The notes: generated from the sequence alone by a model not told the origin. Positions 1 to 14,111 are shown, numbered from the stretch's first letter. The stretch: DNA of 64,000 bases from Lineus longissimus (GCF_910592395.1 NC_088310.1:9431501-9495500), one strand, 5' to 3'. Translations and numbers: made by a program.

Positions 1-74
1 GAAGTGTAGTTATAAATTCCAAGCTTCAAACACAACAAGAATGTTGAAATTAATGTCAATGGGCTCATTATAAA

Positions 75-1096
75 TACAGTGGAACCCCGGTCGGCGACCA
101 CCTCAGTAACGCGACCACCCCGCGAACACGACCAAAATTCTCCGGTCCCGAATGGTTTTCTCTCTAATTCTCATTAACTGGCCCTCGCTAACACGACCAC
201 CCCGGTACCCAGACCGCGACCACCAGCTTGGTCGGTCCCAAACTGCAAATTAACCCCGCTAACGCGACCATGAGGCCTAATTGCCGTAATCAACCATGAC
301 CGCATCGTATCAATTGGCACCTTCTCGCAAATCCGTGTTGATAGTTAGCACCTCGAACACAATGACCATGGGAATCCATATGAAAATAAATGATGTGTAA
401 GTGAGTTTGATCAAATGTAAGCGCAAATAAAATGAAGAATAAACTTTCTTTTCGACTCACGGTTTGTTTTTCATCATTTAGTATTAAATGATGTCAAGAG
501 GCATGCACACGTAGTTTTTAGGACAAATAAATTATGTTGATTAGTAAGAGTACCGATACTCAAAGTAAAGAATGCTTACTACGTCGTAATATTGATAAAA
601 TACGTTTTTAAAAAGATGATTTAATCAGTACCAGTTCAAATTGGCTGAAGTTAAAGCAGGAAGACATCAGGAATAATTCTCAACATCTTCTCACATCACC
701 TCTCTCAATGTTAGCGGGAATATTAGCTTGACATCAAGAAGGGCAGCTGCCGATGGTGTGAATGACATGCTTGCTCTAATTAGCATGCTCAAGTTTTAAT
801 GTAATGTTTGGTCTAATTAGCTCTCGTCAGTTTATTTACTCATTTACATAAGTTGTAAATTAAACGCAAAACACTCAAGAAAATGATTTTTTATTCGTGA
901 TATACACACAAATTATCGAATCACCCGGTGGCGTAGTCATTAATGCATGTCAATGTACACACAGCATATCTGCTTGGACGATGTTTTGGCGGGAAAACCT
1001 ACTTATGATTCTTAAATTCACTAACGCGACCACCCCGGTAACACGACCACTTCGGCTTAGTCCCTTGGGAGGTCGTGTTACCGGGGTTCCACTGTA
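75..1096 (+). mobile_element. Non-autonomous DNA transposon, family A, copy 1
   Basis: Ends are inverted: TACAGTGGAACCCCGGT at 75 and its complement finishing at 1096. The terminal zones repeat a short GCGACCACC/CCCGGTAACACGACC motif many times, so the inverted repeats are long and internally redundant. No transposase is encoded. Confidence 0.8.
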
Positions 1097-4000
1097 TGTG
1101 GCTGGCACTGTCTGGCTTAGTTTTTAGTTTTTATTTGATGAATATAACTGATTTAAAATATCATGAGCTCGAGCCCTGGTCACATTTTGCACTAGCTCTG
1201 AAATGTCATGAAACATCTGTGCTGGTCAATATCAAAGCAGGAATGCCCATGTCAAAACATTATCAATTAAACATACATTGGCTCATCGTAGTACTCATCT
1301 TGAAAAACAAGACCTGATTCCATTCTCTGCTCAACTCTTTGCCTTATTTCGTGTCGGGGCGATGACACTGTTCCTTCTGTCGGTTTGCCCACTGGGAACT
1401 TTCTTGTCTTAGCTTTGCACCACTGACAGATTTGGTTTTAAGTTAGAAGTCATAATAAGAGTCAGATTATAACTCTGAGCTCCGTTCTTATCATTCTGAG
1501 GGAACCCCCATCACAGTTCCTGATTGTTCAGAGCACAGATTCAGCCAACTTGAAAATTTCCCCAAAGTCTCCAAGCCAGCTACGATTCACTGCATGCTGG
1601 TCCGCTTTAACTTGAGTGGGCGATAGCCTCTCTTGGCATCAATCTCCTCTTATAACTTGCCTCGAGCACATTAAGCCATGATGGTCCAAAGTAGAAGTCA
1701 TCATTGTCAACTTCCAGTTGCCCTTTTGCATTTAAACCCCTCTACATATGTACCTCTGTGTGATATGACATTTTCCTTCAAATGGAGTCCAAGGAGATTG
1801 TACCTTTCTGTAAACTCACAAAAGCATACTACTCATATTTTACATCCATTATCCCAAGAACCTGGTTCAGAATGTGTAGGCCTAAAATCTAGCATGTCAT
1901 CCCTTGTCGTTATCAGATTTAGAACCCTTCTTTGTAGGCATGTCACAATGTGATCATATTTCTGTATATTGTCCCAAAGGATAGGTGTTTTGTTTTTGTG
2001 ACAAAGTTCTCGATAACTCCATTAGGACTGATGTTTAGTCTGGGGCCTCCTTGGGGATATTAGCCCTTTGTCATATGAACATAACCCGCTCAAGCAGATA
2101 AGCATACCTTCTTGTTTAACCCTTTCTTCCGATAACGATGTTCGCAATGTCACATCCGAGCCTGTTGATGTTGACAAGAAGCTACTTACTAGTTTGCATT
2201 GCAGACAACTTTTTCCTGTTGGTGTTAGTTTGCATTGCAGACAAAATTGTTCCTTTTGGTGTGAACTGTTGAGAAGAGCCTATATCATGGATAGTCCCAT
2301 AGGATATGGAGGAGAATCTATACTAGATAGTTAGTGTTTTATTGTGGAGAGCGTGGATAGTTTCCATTGTTGTCAAAAGAGCCTAGATAGTTCTTGTTTT
2401 TGTCGAGAAGAGCCTTCATAGTTCTAATTGTTGTTGAAAAGAGCCCAGATAGTTCTTGTTTGTGTTGAGAACAGCCTAGATAGTTCTCATTGGTGTTGAA
2501 AACAGCATAGATAGTTCTTGTTGGTGTTGAGAAGAGCCTGATAGGTCCAATTGTTGAGAACAGCTTAGATGAGTCCTGTTGGCGTTGAGAACAGCCTATA
2601 GATAGTTCATGAGCATAGATAGCTCCCCTTAGTGTTGATAACAATCTAGATGGTCAGTGTAGAGAACATCCTTTAGTTCCCATTGGTGTTGAGAACTAGA
2701 TAGTTCCTGTTGGTATTGAGAACAGCTAAGATAGTTCACGTTGACAATGCGATTGTTGAGATAGTTTGCTTTGGGGCAACAATGTTCCGTATATATCAGA
2801 GGTTCGCTTGCCATGTAGGCGTATTCTTAAGATGTTGCCAAAGGATAGTCTTCTTAACTTTAAAGGCTGGCACTTAGTCTTTGGTAAAGCTCAAATTTGG
2901 GAATGTCTTGTCAGAGCTTGTATCTGTTCCTTTGTCATAAAGTTATGATGTGGGTGTAATTCTTACGATAATGCCTGAGGACAGTCTTACCTCTTATCTA
3001 CCTGTTTCTGCTTGTTTTTGAGATCTGTAGAATGGCCATAAGTCTGCTCTTGTTGGTACTATAGCCTGTTCCAAATGAACGTGGTGTATACTATGTCGTT
3101 TTAGTCGCATGTGTAATTCGGAGAAGAATACCTGCTTACTTTCCAACCAATTCTCTTTCTTGTTCATCCAGAGTATATCTGGGATTCTTTATTGCCTAGT
3201 TTACAGAACCCAAGCCAACCATATGCACATAAGAGAGACTCAAGATCCAATCATGTCCGCTGGTAGTACTCTGCTAAAAAATCCATCAAAATCATCAGGC
3301 ACACCATCATGAAATATTTGTAAGCGAGGATAACAAATGTGATAAAAGGTCACCCTGACAACGATGGTCAATGGCTCATAGTTGGCATGTTTATTTTCAC
3401 AATACTGACCATTCATTCATTCCTTCACTTTATTCCTATGTGGTATATGGTAAAAATCAGTGATCCTCACCAGTCCCTTAATGTTACTGTAAACAGTGAA
3501 TTTTTGCAATGCTAAAAGTTTGCAAAGTTGCTCTTTTTCAATTGGCCATAGAAAATCTATTGTGTTTGCTCCCAAATTTGAATGGGTACTGCCTGACAGT
3601 TGAAATGTTCATGCTTTTTAGGTTGGCTTTTGGCAGTGCATTTGTGAAAATCATGAAAATAAAATGCTCGCAAAAAATTGATTATTCACAGTGTTAGTTG
3701 CTTGGTGTTTTTCTCAACTAATCAGCCACCTCATTGCCATTTTGTTCCTTTTTATCCGATAAGCACCTTGTCTTACCCAATAAAAGCATTATCTTCTCAC
3801 AACGATATAATAAGCAACAGAATGAATAGCTGAGGCTAATATCGATGTTTTCCGGAATTACACTGTTAAAAGCTTAGTCTTAAACATGTTTTAAAAATGG
3901 CAACATTGCTCCTCTCATATCAGGATTGATCAGATAAATTTTTGGCTGACCCGTAGCCTACAGTGAGTCTATACAATATGCCTTTATCAGTCAATTCACA

Positions 4001-5436
4001 AAACAGTGGCCTTTTATGGAACAACTTTATGAACTTAAAACTTAGCACACATGACCTTGTGGGTCAGATAATCTTGGACATTGAATTTCAGTGTGGTCTG
4101 ATTCTTAACATGGCCACCAGGGGGCCAAAACTGAAAATGTGCTATATCTTGCTTATTACTGCTTAACTTTTGATGAAAGTTTATGGTAGATACTTCTTTA
4201 TTTGCTTTAGGCCTACTGCTGGCTGGATTGGCATCAATTTCATATCACGAGTGCACACATAACATCTCACCCAGATATTTGATTTGACCAATCTTGAAAG
4301 GTCACACAAGTCAAATGCCATAAATTGGCTGACTGATGTATCTAACTATCACATCTCTTATCCAAAGTTCAACAAGTGAGCACAATGGTCCCTGGCCATT
4401 TCATTTTACCAAGTTTCCAGTCACCGATATATGTTGTAGTGAATTAGTTTTTTGCACCAATATCTCCATCCGGTTTTAGACAAACTCAGTCTGGATGGTT
4501 CAGATATCGAGCTCGCACTTGTTTGGATTTCCTTGGCTGGTAATAATTTTTTCCCACGTTTCCTCGTTATGGAAGATTCTTTTTGTATTGTCTAACCTAT
4601 CAAAGACGTCGTCAAATTTTTTAAAGCTTGCTGGTTATACCATGTCATACCTGATACAACTTATAGTTCTTTTTCCCTGCATTGGATAATGCACGCTGTA
4701 GCTCTGATGGTTTGTCACCTGCCGCAGATATGAAAGTATAATATTGGAATTTTGTCAAGACCGAATTGACGAATATGTCTATTTTTACCTGGATTTATTT
4801 TAAATTGTTGAAGATCTTTGAGCCACAACAGACACAATCTAAATGGAATGCTGTAGACCTGAATATCTTCATGGCCCCTTTCATTTGCAAATTTGTTGAT
4901 TTTTTTTCTGAAATCATATTTTTTGACTGACTATAACTGCCTTGAATAACCTCAGGTTGGACAAAATTAATTTTTTTACTCAAAAGAGTCAGTGATATTT
5001 TTCAAAATTTAAAGGGGTCTTTTGATTTGCCAACCAGTTTTATTAGGAATGGCCTCACACAAATTATGCGGCAGTGATAAAGTGTTAGACTTAAGGGCCC
5101 CGTAAACAAGGAAATTTTGGAGCTGCAACGATACCGGTGTGATAGGTGAGAAAAATATCACTTGTCTGCGGGTAAAATTTTTAATCGCCTGTTTTTATAT
5201 CGATCACTGATTGCAGCGAGTATTAGTGGATTTATATTTAACTGGACCACAAGTAATTACAAATGGTGTACCCTTTTAAATTGTTATTTTGCTTTTCACA
5301 CCGAAGTTGTTGAGCCAGAAAAAGAATTTTTACTGATATTCTTTCAAAAATGCAGTGAAAAAAATCAAAATATCTTGTTTAAGTGTTAAGAAATAATCGA
5401 TGCAACAGATGTAGGAGGAATATTTTATCTCTTAAG
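1097..5436. other. Noncoding stretch
   Basis: Apart from the 31-bp minisatellite at 2.34-2.75 kb I see no supported gene. Open frames are short and lack family motifs or codon bias. Confidence 0.5.
2339..2745 (+). repeat. Irregular minisatellite, unit about 31 bp
   Basis: Repeated GTGTTGAGAACAGCC and TAGATAGTTC words with GTTG spacers. About ten degenerate copies, several with internal deletions. Confidence 0.75.
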
Positions 5437-6510
5437 TACAGTGGAACCCCGGTAACACGACCACTCATGGGACCGTGGTCGGAGTGGTCGTGTTACCGGG
5501 GTGGTCGTGTTAGCGAGGTTGGGAATCCCCAGACGAAATACATGATTATTTTTCCCGCCAAAATTGCCGACTGCATGGCGTGTGTACGCTGTACTACCAT
5601 AGCAACGCTGCCTGATTGAGATGATGCACGCTCCAAAGTTTTGTTATCATGCCTCGCAAGAACAGTTCGTCGATAAAATTACATGTTACATTCTCAGAAT
5701 GAGTTAGAAAAGGTAATTTTGTAACTCATTTTATCCACAAAGTTTCATTATCTGCCCGACGTGACGCAGTTGCGGGCAATTTGGTGAATCATCCTCCATG
5801 TACCCGACTGTTTGTGACGATTGAAGTAAACTTGTCGTATGATTCCACGTGAATGATGAGTTGAGTAATGCTACAGTTTTAATCAAATCTATTTTCAGTC
5901 AAAATATTTAAAGAAATATAAAATGATACTGTAGTAAATCAACCAAGTTCTCCATATCATAAAACATTCAAACGTCTCGCAAGCTTGTTATTGTCATAAG
6001 TGTGGTCTTCAAACTACCCGCCGTTTATTATAAGTTCATATGCAAATCACGCAAATCACATGATTTTGCTGCTGCTGAGTGCGCATGTCTGGTACTGAAC
6101 TGGCTCAGTGATGAAAACAAACCATGAAAACGTTAGAAAAGGAAAGTTTATTTATTCATTTACACTTATACAATTGATCATACCTGCAAAATCACATTGT
6201 ATTTTTTGTTTTTATATGTATTCCCATGGCCATTGTCACCGTCTCAACAAAGCTTGGCAGCGAGGTGCTAATTACTATGCCGCGGTCGCGACCGATTCCG
6301 GCAATTAGGCCTGGTGGTCGGGTTAGCGGGGTTGATTTTCAGTTTGGGACCGGCCAAGCCAGTGGTCGCGGTCGGGGTACCGGGGTGGTCGTCTTAGCGG
6401 GGGTCTCTTAATGGTAATTAGAGAGGAAACCATTCGGGACCGGAGAATCGTGGTCGCGTTAGCGGGGTGGTCGCGTTACCGGGGTGGTCGCCAACCGGGG
6501 TTCCACTGTA
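5437..6510 (-). mobile_element. Non-autonomous DNA transposon, family A, copy 2 (inverted relative to copy 1)
   Basis: It has the same terminal sequence as the element at 75-1096, from TACAGTGGAACCCCGGT at 5437 to ACCGGGGTTCCACTGTA ending at 6510. Its left interior (near 5545-5600, TTTTCCCGCCAAAA) matches the complement of copy 1 near 985-1000. Its right interior (GCCTAATTGCC complement) matches the left part of copy 1. It has no coding capacity. Confidence 0.8.
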
Positions 6511-7052
6511 GCGTGCTTTCACTTCAGACTTAATTGATAAATGGACATGATTTTTCATGTGGTTTCAGGCTTGGTTAAGGTTTTTATGCTAAATTGAGTT
6601 GTTTGCCTAATGGAATGAATAACGATTAATTTGCTCTGGAAGTTAGTGTGTTTTATGCCAGAAGCACTTAATGAAGATGCAAGATTTTATTCTCATCTTG
6701 AAGGGTAGGATATTATGCTTTTCTCTTCTGGTTATCAACAAGATGTCATTGGTTTATTTGTTGGAACCTGCCTGTTTTTATGATTACTCTTGGGAAAATG
6801 TTGTACTGTAGCTATCTGCTGCCATCTTGTGTCTAAATATGGTAAGTAAGTCATGTACTGTGTCTCATGAGGCCCGCGCATAGGCTTCGTAGGCTGATGA
6901 AATAGGCTGGACGCCCAAACATAACCGCTGTTGCTAGAACGAAGCACAGTGCTTTATACATTGTAAACGTTGCTACATCCAAACCAAGGTGTTTTAGAAT
7001 GACAATCCGCTTCGGTATTCAAGGTAGTGTATCCATCGTCATCTATTCTTTA

Positions 7053-7160
7053 GGCCAGCACTTGGCGATTTTCTCAATCACTTGATAGCCAGCACTTAGC
7101 CATTTCTCCAAATAGTTGATAGCCAGCACTTAGTGATTTTCCCAATTGCTTGAAAGCACT
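7053..7160 (+). repeat. Three tandem copies, unit about 37 bp
   Basis: GCCAGCACTTGGCGATTTTC, GCCAGCACTTAGCCATTTCT and GCCAGCACTTAGTGATTTTC, each followed by CAA and a TTGAT/TTGAA segment. Confidence 0.7.
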
Positions 7161-7445
7161 CCGTGAGACTATGACACTAAGTAGATCAGGGTCTTCATGA
7201 CATAAATGACAATCATCTAGATTCCTGTCCTCTCATCTAGATTCCTGTCCTCCTCACTGCAACAGATCTAGTCTGATTATGACAGTTTTCTAATTTCCGT
7301 ATAACTGTTTCGTAAATCAGAAAGGAGGTCGATTGATTCTCTCTCTTCTTTTTAAGTGGCGAGATAACAAATTGTATCCATACTTCAGCGTAACACGTTG
7401 CATGCAGCCTTAGGGCAACTAGAAATGGCATACAGAAACTGTATG

Positions 7446-7616
7446 TACAGTCCAAATGACAAATGACATCCCGTAAATCGCGTCAGTGGTGACGCGCTAC
7501 CCAGCATGTAAGTCGTACGTAAGTCACGTGAAGGAGGCTGAGCGTTATGAAATCATGTGTACGTTGTGCGCCACTGACGCGAAGCAGGACGGTTGTCAAT
7601 TGTGATTTGTACTGTA
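7446..7616 (+). mobile_element. MITE family C copy 1
   Basis: TACAGTCCAAATGACAAATG at the left and TCAATTGTGATTTGTACTGTA at the right are inverted. The CpG-rich interior has CGCGTCAGTG/CACTGACGCG arms, so the element folds as a hairpin. Confidence 0.75.
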
Positions 7617-8462
7617 TTCGGGAGACTCGCGACGCTGTGATTGAAAGTGGCAGTTCTATTCAGATTTAATCATTGTACCATGCTGATAAATCTGCAGGGA
7701 CGGATACCATCATTTTCACGTTACCTTTTCTTAAATTCAAAAAAATGTTGCGGATCGGCATCAGTTTGGTTGGATGTACTGATTGGACTGCCTGAAATTT
7801 AAAAGCCATGTCCAAAACTACTTCGACAAAACTGGCAAAAATCACTATTACAGGTCAGCATAAGTGTGATAACACATGTGGTGGCTCCTGGTGGGAAGCA
7901 GGGGTGTTATCCGTTTGGCCAGGTAAATCCCTTACCTAAGTTATCCCTTTGACATGTTCCAGACATGTCCTTGCCGCATGAAACAAGTCCTCATATCTGA
8001 TAAAACCATCAAACATTGATTATTGACATTGATACCCAACATATACCATCCGGAAATCACCAGACTGAGTATTTATTGACTGGCGACTAACAGGCGGTAA
8101 CTCGATCCAACCATGTATTTCTACCGATGTGATGATGCATTGATGACGGATGTACAACATACTAGGTGATGCAAAAAAATTACTTACTCTAAATTTGAAT
8201 AAATAAAAATATGAATCAAATCTTTACCAAAATTTTGCCACATGTAGCCAAGGTCAATACTTTATGTTTCCACTTTAATGATCTTATCATCATGTGAGTT
8301 ATTCAAAATCAAAAATGGGTAATGTTTTTTTGTGCCACTGAAGAGCCACTGAAGAGCCTTTTCAGAAATAGCAGGCGTCCTCGACTAGTAAATGATAATT
8401 TCAGTATCAGAACTCACCAGCAAAGGGATTTTAAACATTAACCTTTAAAAAGGCTTGTTTAT

Positions 8463-8670
8463 TGGTGGTCTCTTGAAAATGACACACAACACTGCTGTGT
8501 GACAAACTTGAGTTCACACATACACTAAATTAGCATGCAGTGATGAGGAAAATTGATACACACATCAATTATGTACATATAACAGGAGCATGCATGCATG
8601 TAGCATGTGGCATGCATTATGACTGACTTTTGGCATCACCTGGCATTGTATCAGAAGCCCAGTCACACAT
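8463..8670 (+). repeat. Dispersed repeat copy 1
   Basis: Shares CACACATACACTAAATT, GCATGCAGTGATGAGGAAAA, a GATACACACATCAA run and GCATTATGACTG with 29922-30150. The family is unknown. Confidence 0.45.
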
Positions 8671-10286
8671 CCAATTGATGACGCACTCAATGTTGCTATC
8701 TTCAAGCTCTGCGGCCAACCACTTGGCAATAAAGGAAATCCTGTATGACCGGCGGGTTAAGCCGTGCCATAAGTTGGGGTACAGTACAGATGTCAGAAAT
8801 AGGAAATAGATTAAGTTGGACCAACAGTAAATGAATATATGGCGTACAACTTTTAAGTAATCGGAAGAGATTTGGCTCACTGAGATATAAGATTCCTCCG
8901 AAGTTCTAAACATGAACTATCTTGACTATCTGTCATTGTCACACTGCGGCTTCACATGATTAGCATACAATCTCGATATGGATTATGTATGAGCCCCAAC
9001 AGCAGCGGGTACAAACAAGCCATCCGCGAATATCAGATAAAAGATCAGATAGAATCTTTGACGAACATGTGAAACCCTAGAGATGCATCTATTGGGTTGG
9101 TTCAGCCGTATTCATCTATTGTTTGGGCGGGTGGCTGTGTTTGGATGAGGTTTTCTTTGATGCAGTCTTCAATTGACGCAGATGAGTAGGCAACTACTGA
9201 CACTGAATTATTATAGTGCAATTATTGAGTAGAACACACCATGTCCAGTGCTGGGTTTTTGCCCACAAGGCAAATGTTCTATAAGAGTTTGTAGATCAGT
9301 TTGAATGGTCCGTGTGTATTCCAGGTTAAAGGGGATTTTTCACGACCAACGTTTCAGCCAAATCTTTACATTTTCTCGGGCGGTGTAAATTAACTTTCTC
9401 ATTTGCTGTTTATAAGTCTGGCGCAGATCAGTAAGCAAAGACTCGGCCTGATGAACAGGTGGACAATAGGGCCTGCAATAGCTTAACATGTGAAGGAGTG
9501 CACTCGCCAGCAAGGCATTGTATTGTCCGATTCAAGAATCAGCTATCCATCCAGCAATGGTAGGGTTCCATTCAAAATCTCGCATATGACTTGATGAGGC
9601 ATCAATTGCTATGATACTGACTTATAGCACCAGCGCTTCAAACAACATCCCAGGAGGGAATCCTATGTGACTTGTGAGAATCCAGTCTTTGTAATTTAAA
9701 AGAACAAGTCTGAAAATTGTCCCAACCTATCATGCCGAAACAGAACTTGGTTGCAAACTCCAATTTAAATGCAGCGAAGTGGACAACCTACAACTAGGAT
9801 AACACATGGTACTTGCCTGTTCAATGTTGATATTGATTGGGTATACATCTCCTGATAGCATTTTAACCTGATATGCACAAGATTGTTGCACTTTGGGTGC
9901 CCATGCTCCTACAACATGCCATCTAAAACTTGTTCTCTTCACTGCTATACTGTATCAGAATTCTCCTCATCTGCTGAGAGATAAGAATCTATAATGGGAG
10001 TAATTAGTTGACCAATGTCTTCCGCCATGATGCTCAAGGTCAGGTAACTGCAATATTTGTGTCATTAGTGAAATGTGTAAGTTCAACTTGCTCCTTGTAC
10101 AGGATATTTGCTTAAGGGACAACTTTTCTTGATAGCCTATACCGTCAAGAAATTTTCAGCCTGCTTGTTCTGGTTAATATTGGGCAGGCATCCTGTTGGC
10201 ATAGTAGCTTATGTGTCTTCCTTGATGATGCTGAAGGTCACATAACTACAGTGTGAGTATCAGAAGCGATGTGTGTAAGTATATCA

Positions 10287-10609
10287 GGGTTTTTTACACG
10301 GTGCTGGTCCAAGGAAAACCTCCTTAACCCACCGGAGGCCTGTTCGGTTCCAAAAATTCAAGGCAGATTATATCATGATATCCTCTTTGCCATATATTGC
10401 CTTCTGAATCCGGGAAATCAAAAGTGCACACAAACCAGCCTTGGGCCAGTTTGGTTTTACACACAAAATAAACCCTCCTGCACCAGCCTACACCCGAGAC
10501 TAACCTGAAACCCTCCTTGGACCAGGAAGGTTCAGGCCAGAACTGGCCAAACTGGCTGGTCCCTGAACTTGTCTCGATCCGGCTTGAACAAGCACCATGT
10601 GAAAAGGGC
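10287..10609. mobile_element. Inverted-repeat element (MITE family F)
   Basis: GGGTTTTTTACACGGTGCT near 10288 is matched by the complement AGCACCATGTGAAAAGGGCT ending at about 10609, giving a 17-20 bp imperfect terminal repeat around a 320-bp interior with CCAGCC/GGCTGG motifs. One copy only in the window. Confidence 0.6.
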
Positions 10610-12440
10610 TATTGGCTGGGAACAACCTCGAGTATGGTCAATCTCAAATCGGGAGAGACACATTGCCACAAGGAATAGACATTTGCTATCTTGGCTTAAG
10701 GTAAAATAAGAGCATTCGGTGTGGTCATTGCTAGTGGTGAGACAGGGTCTTTACTTTCTATTTGGGTAGGATAATGGTCTCTTACATCAAGTTGTTGACC
10801 GACAGCAACTCTTGAAAAATATCCATTGCTTTAAGGAATGCGTATTAGCCAAAATTGATAAAGAATAAATAGCTGTGACTGAAGTCGTCATGGATTTTTG
10901 AAACTAAACCTGCTTGGCATGTTTTGTCCAGCTCCTAACTCCAGATTTCACTGGAAGTGGTGAAGAGTCAAAAACTTGTAAGACAATGTACTTTCACAGC
11001 AAGAATATGAGGTCATCTCCCAGGGATTCTATTCTTGCTGGGATTTCCTCAGAGACATTCTCCCCTTCAGCCACTGGTTACAGAATACCAATTTGTAACA
11101 CTCCGCCTCCTAAATATCGTTCTATTAGCTTGCGGTGAGGAAACAGCTATCAATGGCCGTGGGTGCCCACATCCAAGTGACGTCCATTAGCAACACAACG
11201 CCGCTGATGGCCTACCAAAGTAGCAGAAAAGGCCGAAAGAATGTCGCGTAGGCAGGATGAAAGCCGTTAATGATGCTGGGGGATAAGGTGAACTCGTGGA
11301 TACAGCTTGCTGTCCTTGGGGTGATTGGTGAATGATGTGCTATACTACAGGTTGATACCTCATGGGGTGCAGACTAGCTGTTGGGTTATTCATGATGAAT
11401 GTAGTTGAAAAGGGACGGTACCAAAAAGATATATTGGTTGGAATGTGTACTTTTAATGAGATAAGTCTTTCAGTTTACCCCAGTGGAATGAAATAACTCC
11501 TTAAATTGATTTGTGAATGATATGCTCCTTTCAATAGTTTTGTACCCGTTGGGATGCGGGATAGCTAGAGCATGATGAAGAGTACTAGACAATGTCGTGC
11601 TGGTCAGAAGTTTCAAGAATAATAAAGTCTAGTCTTATTAAAAACTGCTGCTTGAAATGCTTGAGGGAAGAGGCCCAGGGTACTTGCCGAGGCCCTTGCT
11701 CTTCTGATGTTAAAACAAGAACCGGAACAAGTGAATGGGTGCTGAGTAAGTTTTGGCGACTATCGTCGAGATCGGGCAGGTTTTTCTTTGTCGACTAAAG
11801 TCAAGATCAGGCTTCAAAGGGTTAAAGGCGGCTTCTTGCCGAGTCATGATTCCATTAAGTTGCATTGTAGGTCAAAGATGTCACTGTCCAGATAATTCGT
11901 TTTCGTTGATATCAGTTTCCGACATTCTTTTCCACTTAATCTCCTTGGCGTACCAATCCAAACGACAATACCCTTGAAATATTACCTACATCGATATTAA
12001 CGGTTGTCAAATACAGAATACAGAACCCAATACCAACTCCATAACTCGTTGGAAGTCATCCGTACCTGTTATTTCGTCATTTGTGTCATTCGATAATATT
12101 GGCTATCGAAAAGCGGTTTTGTGTCTCTAAATAATTCATGAGTAATGGGGTGGTGGCAGGAATTCAATAGTTATGATCAACTTAAGGCGAACATTTGGGT
12201 CGGTTTAGCAACTTGGTGAAGTGTTATGTTCTTTGAAACTTTGTAGCACCTTTTTCGTGTTATTTTTGATGAGGTGTCCACTTTTTGTCGGTATTACAAT
12301 TCAAATTCGAGAACACCATAAACCTTTCTATTTCGAATTGGTATTGGAAAAACTTGATTTGTCTCCAACTTGATAAACACTGTTCTTGTTATTTGTTGTG
12401 AATTGCAAATTTCAGGAATTTGGAGAATTTTATATTATAT

Positions 12441-12606
12441 CCTGAATCCACTCACCAATAAGATCCCAAGCCCGACAATACCCGATACCCCTTTTATGGC
12501 TGCGAAAGGCCTCTTATTATGCCCGGTCGTTCAGGCTCTACCCATCGAGGCGGTAGTAGAAATCGGGTATTGTCGGGCTTGGGATCTTATTGGTGAGTGG
12601 ATCCAG
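12441..12606. mobile_element. Hairpin element with 45-bp near-perfect arms
   Basis: Left arm 12443-12487 (ACTCACCAATAAGATCCCAA and on) and right arm 12561-12606 (its complement) flank a loop of about 73 bp. It is noncoding and probably a foldback MITE. Confidence 0.7.
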
Positions 12607-12724
12607 TAATTTGCAGCTGATCCAGTAATTTGCTGCTGCATTATTTAAGACTTCAATACATTGGGAGAGATTAGAACCACTCTTTTGACGAAATCCCTTG
12701 AGCAGACAAATGTTGTACTTCAAG

Positions 12725-12848
12725 ACAGAGAGGTGTCCTGATTATAGGGGACAAATTGAATAGAAATGGTCAATTCTTGGCCCAGATTTGTCTTCATGAT
12801 TTGGAGGGTGCTCTTCTAATAGAGGTGTCACCAGGGTGTTTCCACTGC
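12725..12848 (-). mobile_element. MITE family B fragment
   Basis: GAGAGGTGTCCTGATTATAG, a degraded core (TTGAATAGAAATGG) and the end GGGTGTTTCCACTG identify a 5'-truncated copy. Confidence 0.5.
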
Positions 12849-14111
12849 ACTCCTGCAAGCAGTATGGGAGGACTTACAATTTCCAGGTGAATTTGGAAGG
12901 AAGCATAGGCCTATCTATAGCCATAGGTTAGCAATAGCAATGAAACATATCAGCCCACCTGTGTTTGAGAATATTTTCTAATGTTTCTAAGCTGCTGCAA
13001 CATCATTAATACATCAGCCATTTCCCCTGTTCAATCCAAAGCTTTTACTTCACTTTTCATTAAAAGTTGCAGCCACCTTTAAGAATTCTTTACAACATTA
13101 AGTTGTGTATTTGCGCCACTTACCCAAACGGGTTTTTGGTGCACAATATCTTCCTTCCATTTTCCGATTTTTACCAAATGTTTCATCAGCTCAGACAGTT
13201 GTGCCTTCATCATCTCAACAAGCCTCTATACCACATCCCATAAACATGATAAAGGCAATGGATGCGTGGGCCTCTTAAGTATGAGATATACCTTCCGGGT
13301 TCATGAGGAAGTTCCATCTTAAAGCTTTCTCAAAACATTTATCACACAAAAAAGTTAGATCAGCCCAAGCTCAAATACTTTAGATTAGAGCTAGAATTGG
13401 CATATATTTAAAAAAAAAAGATGTCGAGAATACTGCATCAGTATCCAATATTCGCTTGAGGTCATCCCCTTCCAAATTGAATGTCAGCCAACAAAAGATG
13501 AAAAGTTGATTTGATTTCCTTTAGAATAGCCTTCTTTATTCATGAAGGAAAACCGACCCAAGACTCTGTAGGCCAAAGAAGTGTTCTTTGGACGTTATGT
13601 GATTATCATGGATTTATTCATTAGAAGGCAAGTCTTTATGACCATGAATATATCTATCAATCTGCTGATTCTGGACTGTATACGCCTTGTGGTTATGTTT
13701 TTAACTTGTTAATTTGGCTCAGGATGTTTCAGTGATTCAAGATGGGGTTTTCAATAGACGGGAACAGCATGGCTTGATATAGGGAATGGGGGTCAGAGTG
13801 CAAGTTATCCCCATTTCCTTGAAAAATCTTAGAATTTGACCCTGAAAATTCCCGGCAGTGCTGAAAGACATCTTAAAGATTTACTGTGAAAATAGCTTAA
13901 TTTTGTTTGAATGCCCCTCCAACAGGCAAAAGGGCCTATCATCTAGAAAGACCACGTTCCAAAGCCCTGAGCTATATCACTCTCATGGTAACATTGGTTA
14001 CTTGTTACTTACATCCCATATCCCATTCCTGTTTTTAATGTCAAAAACATTACAATTCGAGTAAATGTTATACAAACCATTTTGTGTATCTAGCTGTTCC
14101 ATGCAGGTTAA

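Larger units (their letters stand above)
7617..12440. other. Noncoding stretch
   Basis: Holds the dispersed repeat at 8.46 kb and element F at 10.29 kb. The longest open frame (98 codons, minus strand, 8913-8617) has one hydrophobic segment but overlaps the dispersed repeat. No gene is supported. Confidence 0.5.

Noticed and set aside
897-1317. Two overlapping short frames at the right end of the first family A element
   Set aside because: They read through the terminal repeat and carry no transposase motif.
8617-8913. 98-codon minus-strand frame with a hydrophobic stretch, considered as a receptor fragment
   Set aside because: No family motif, no splice signals, and it overlaps the dispersed repeat shared with 29.9 kb.
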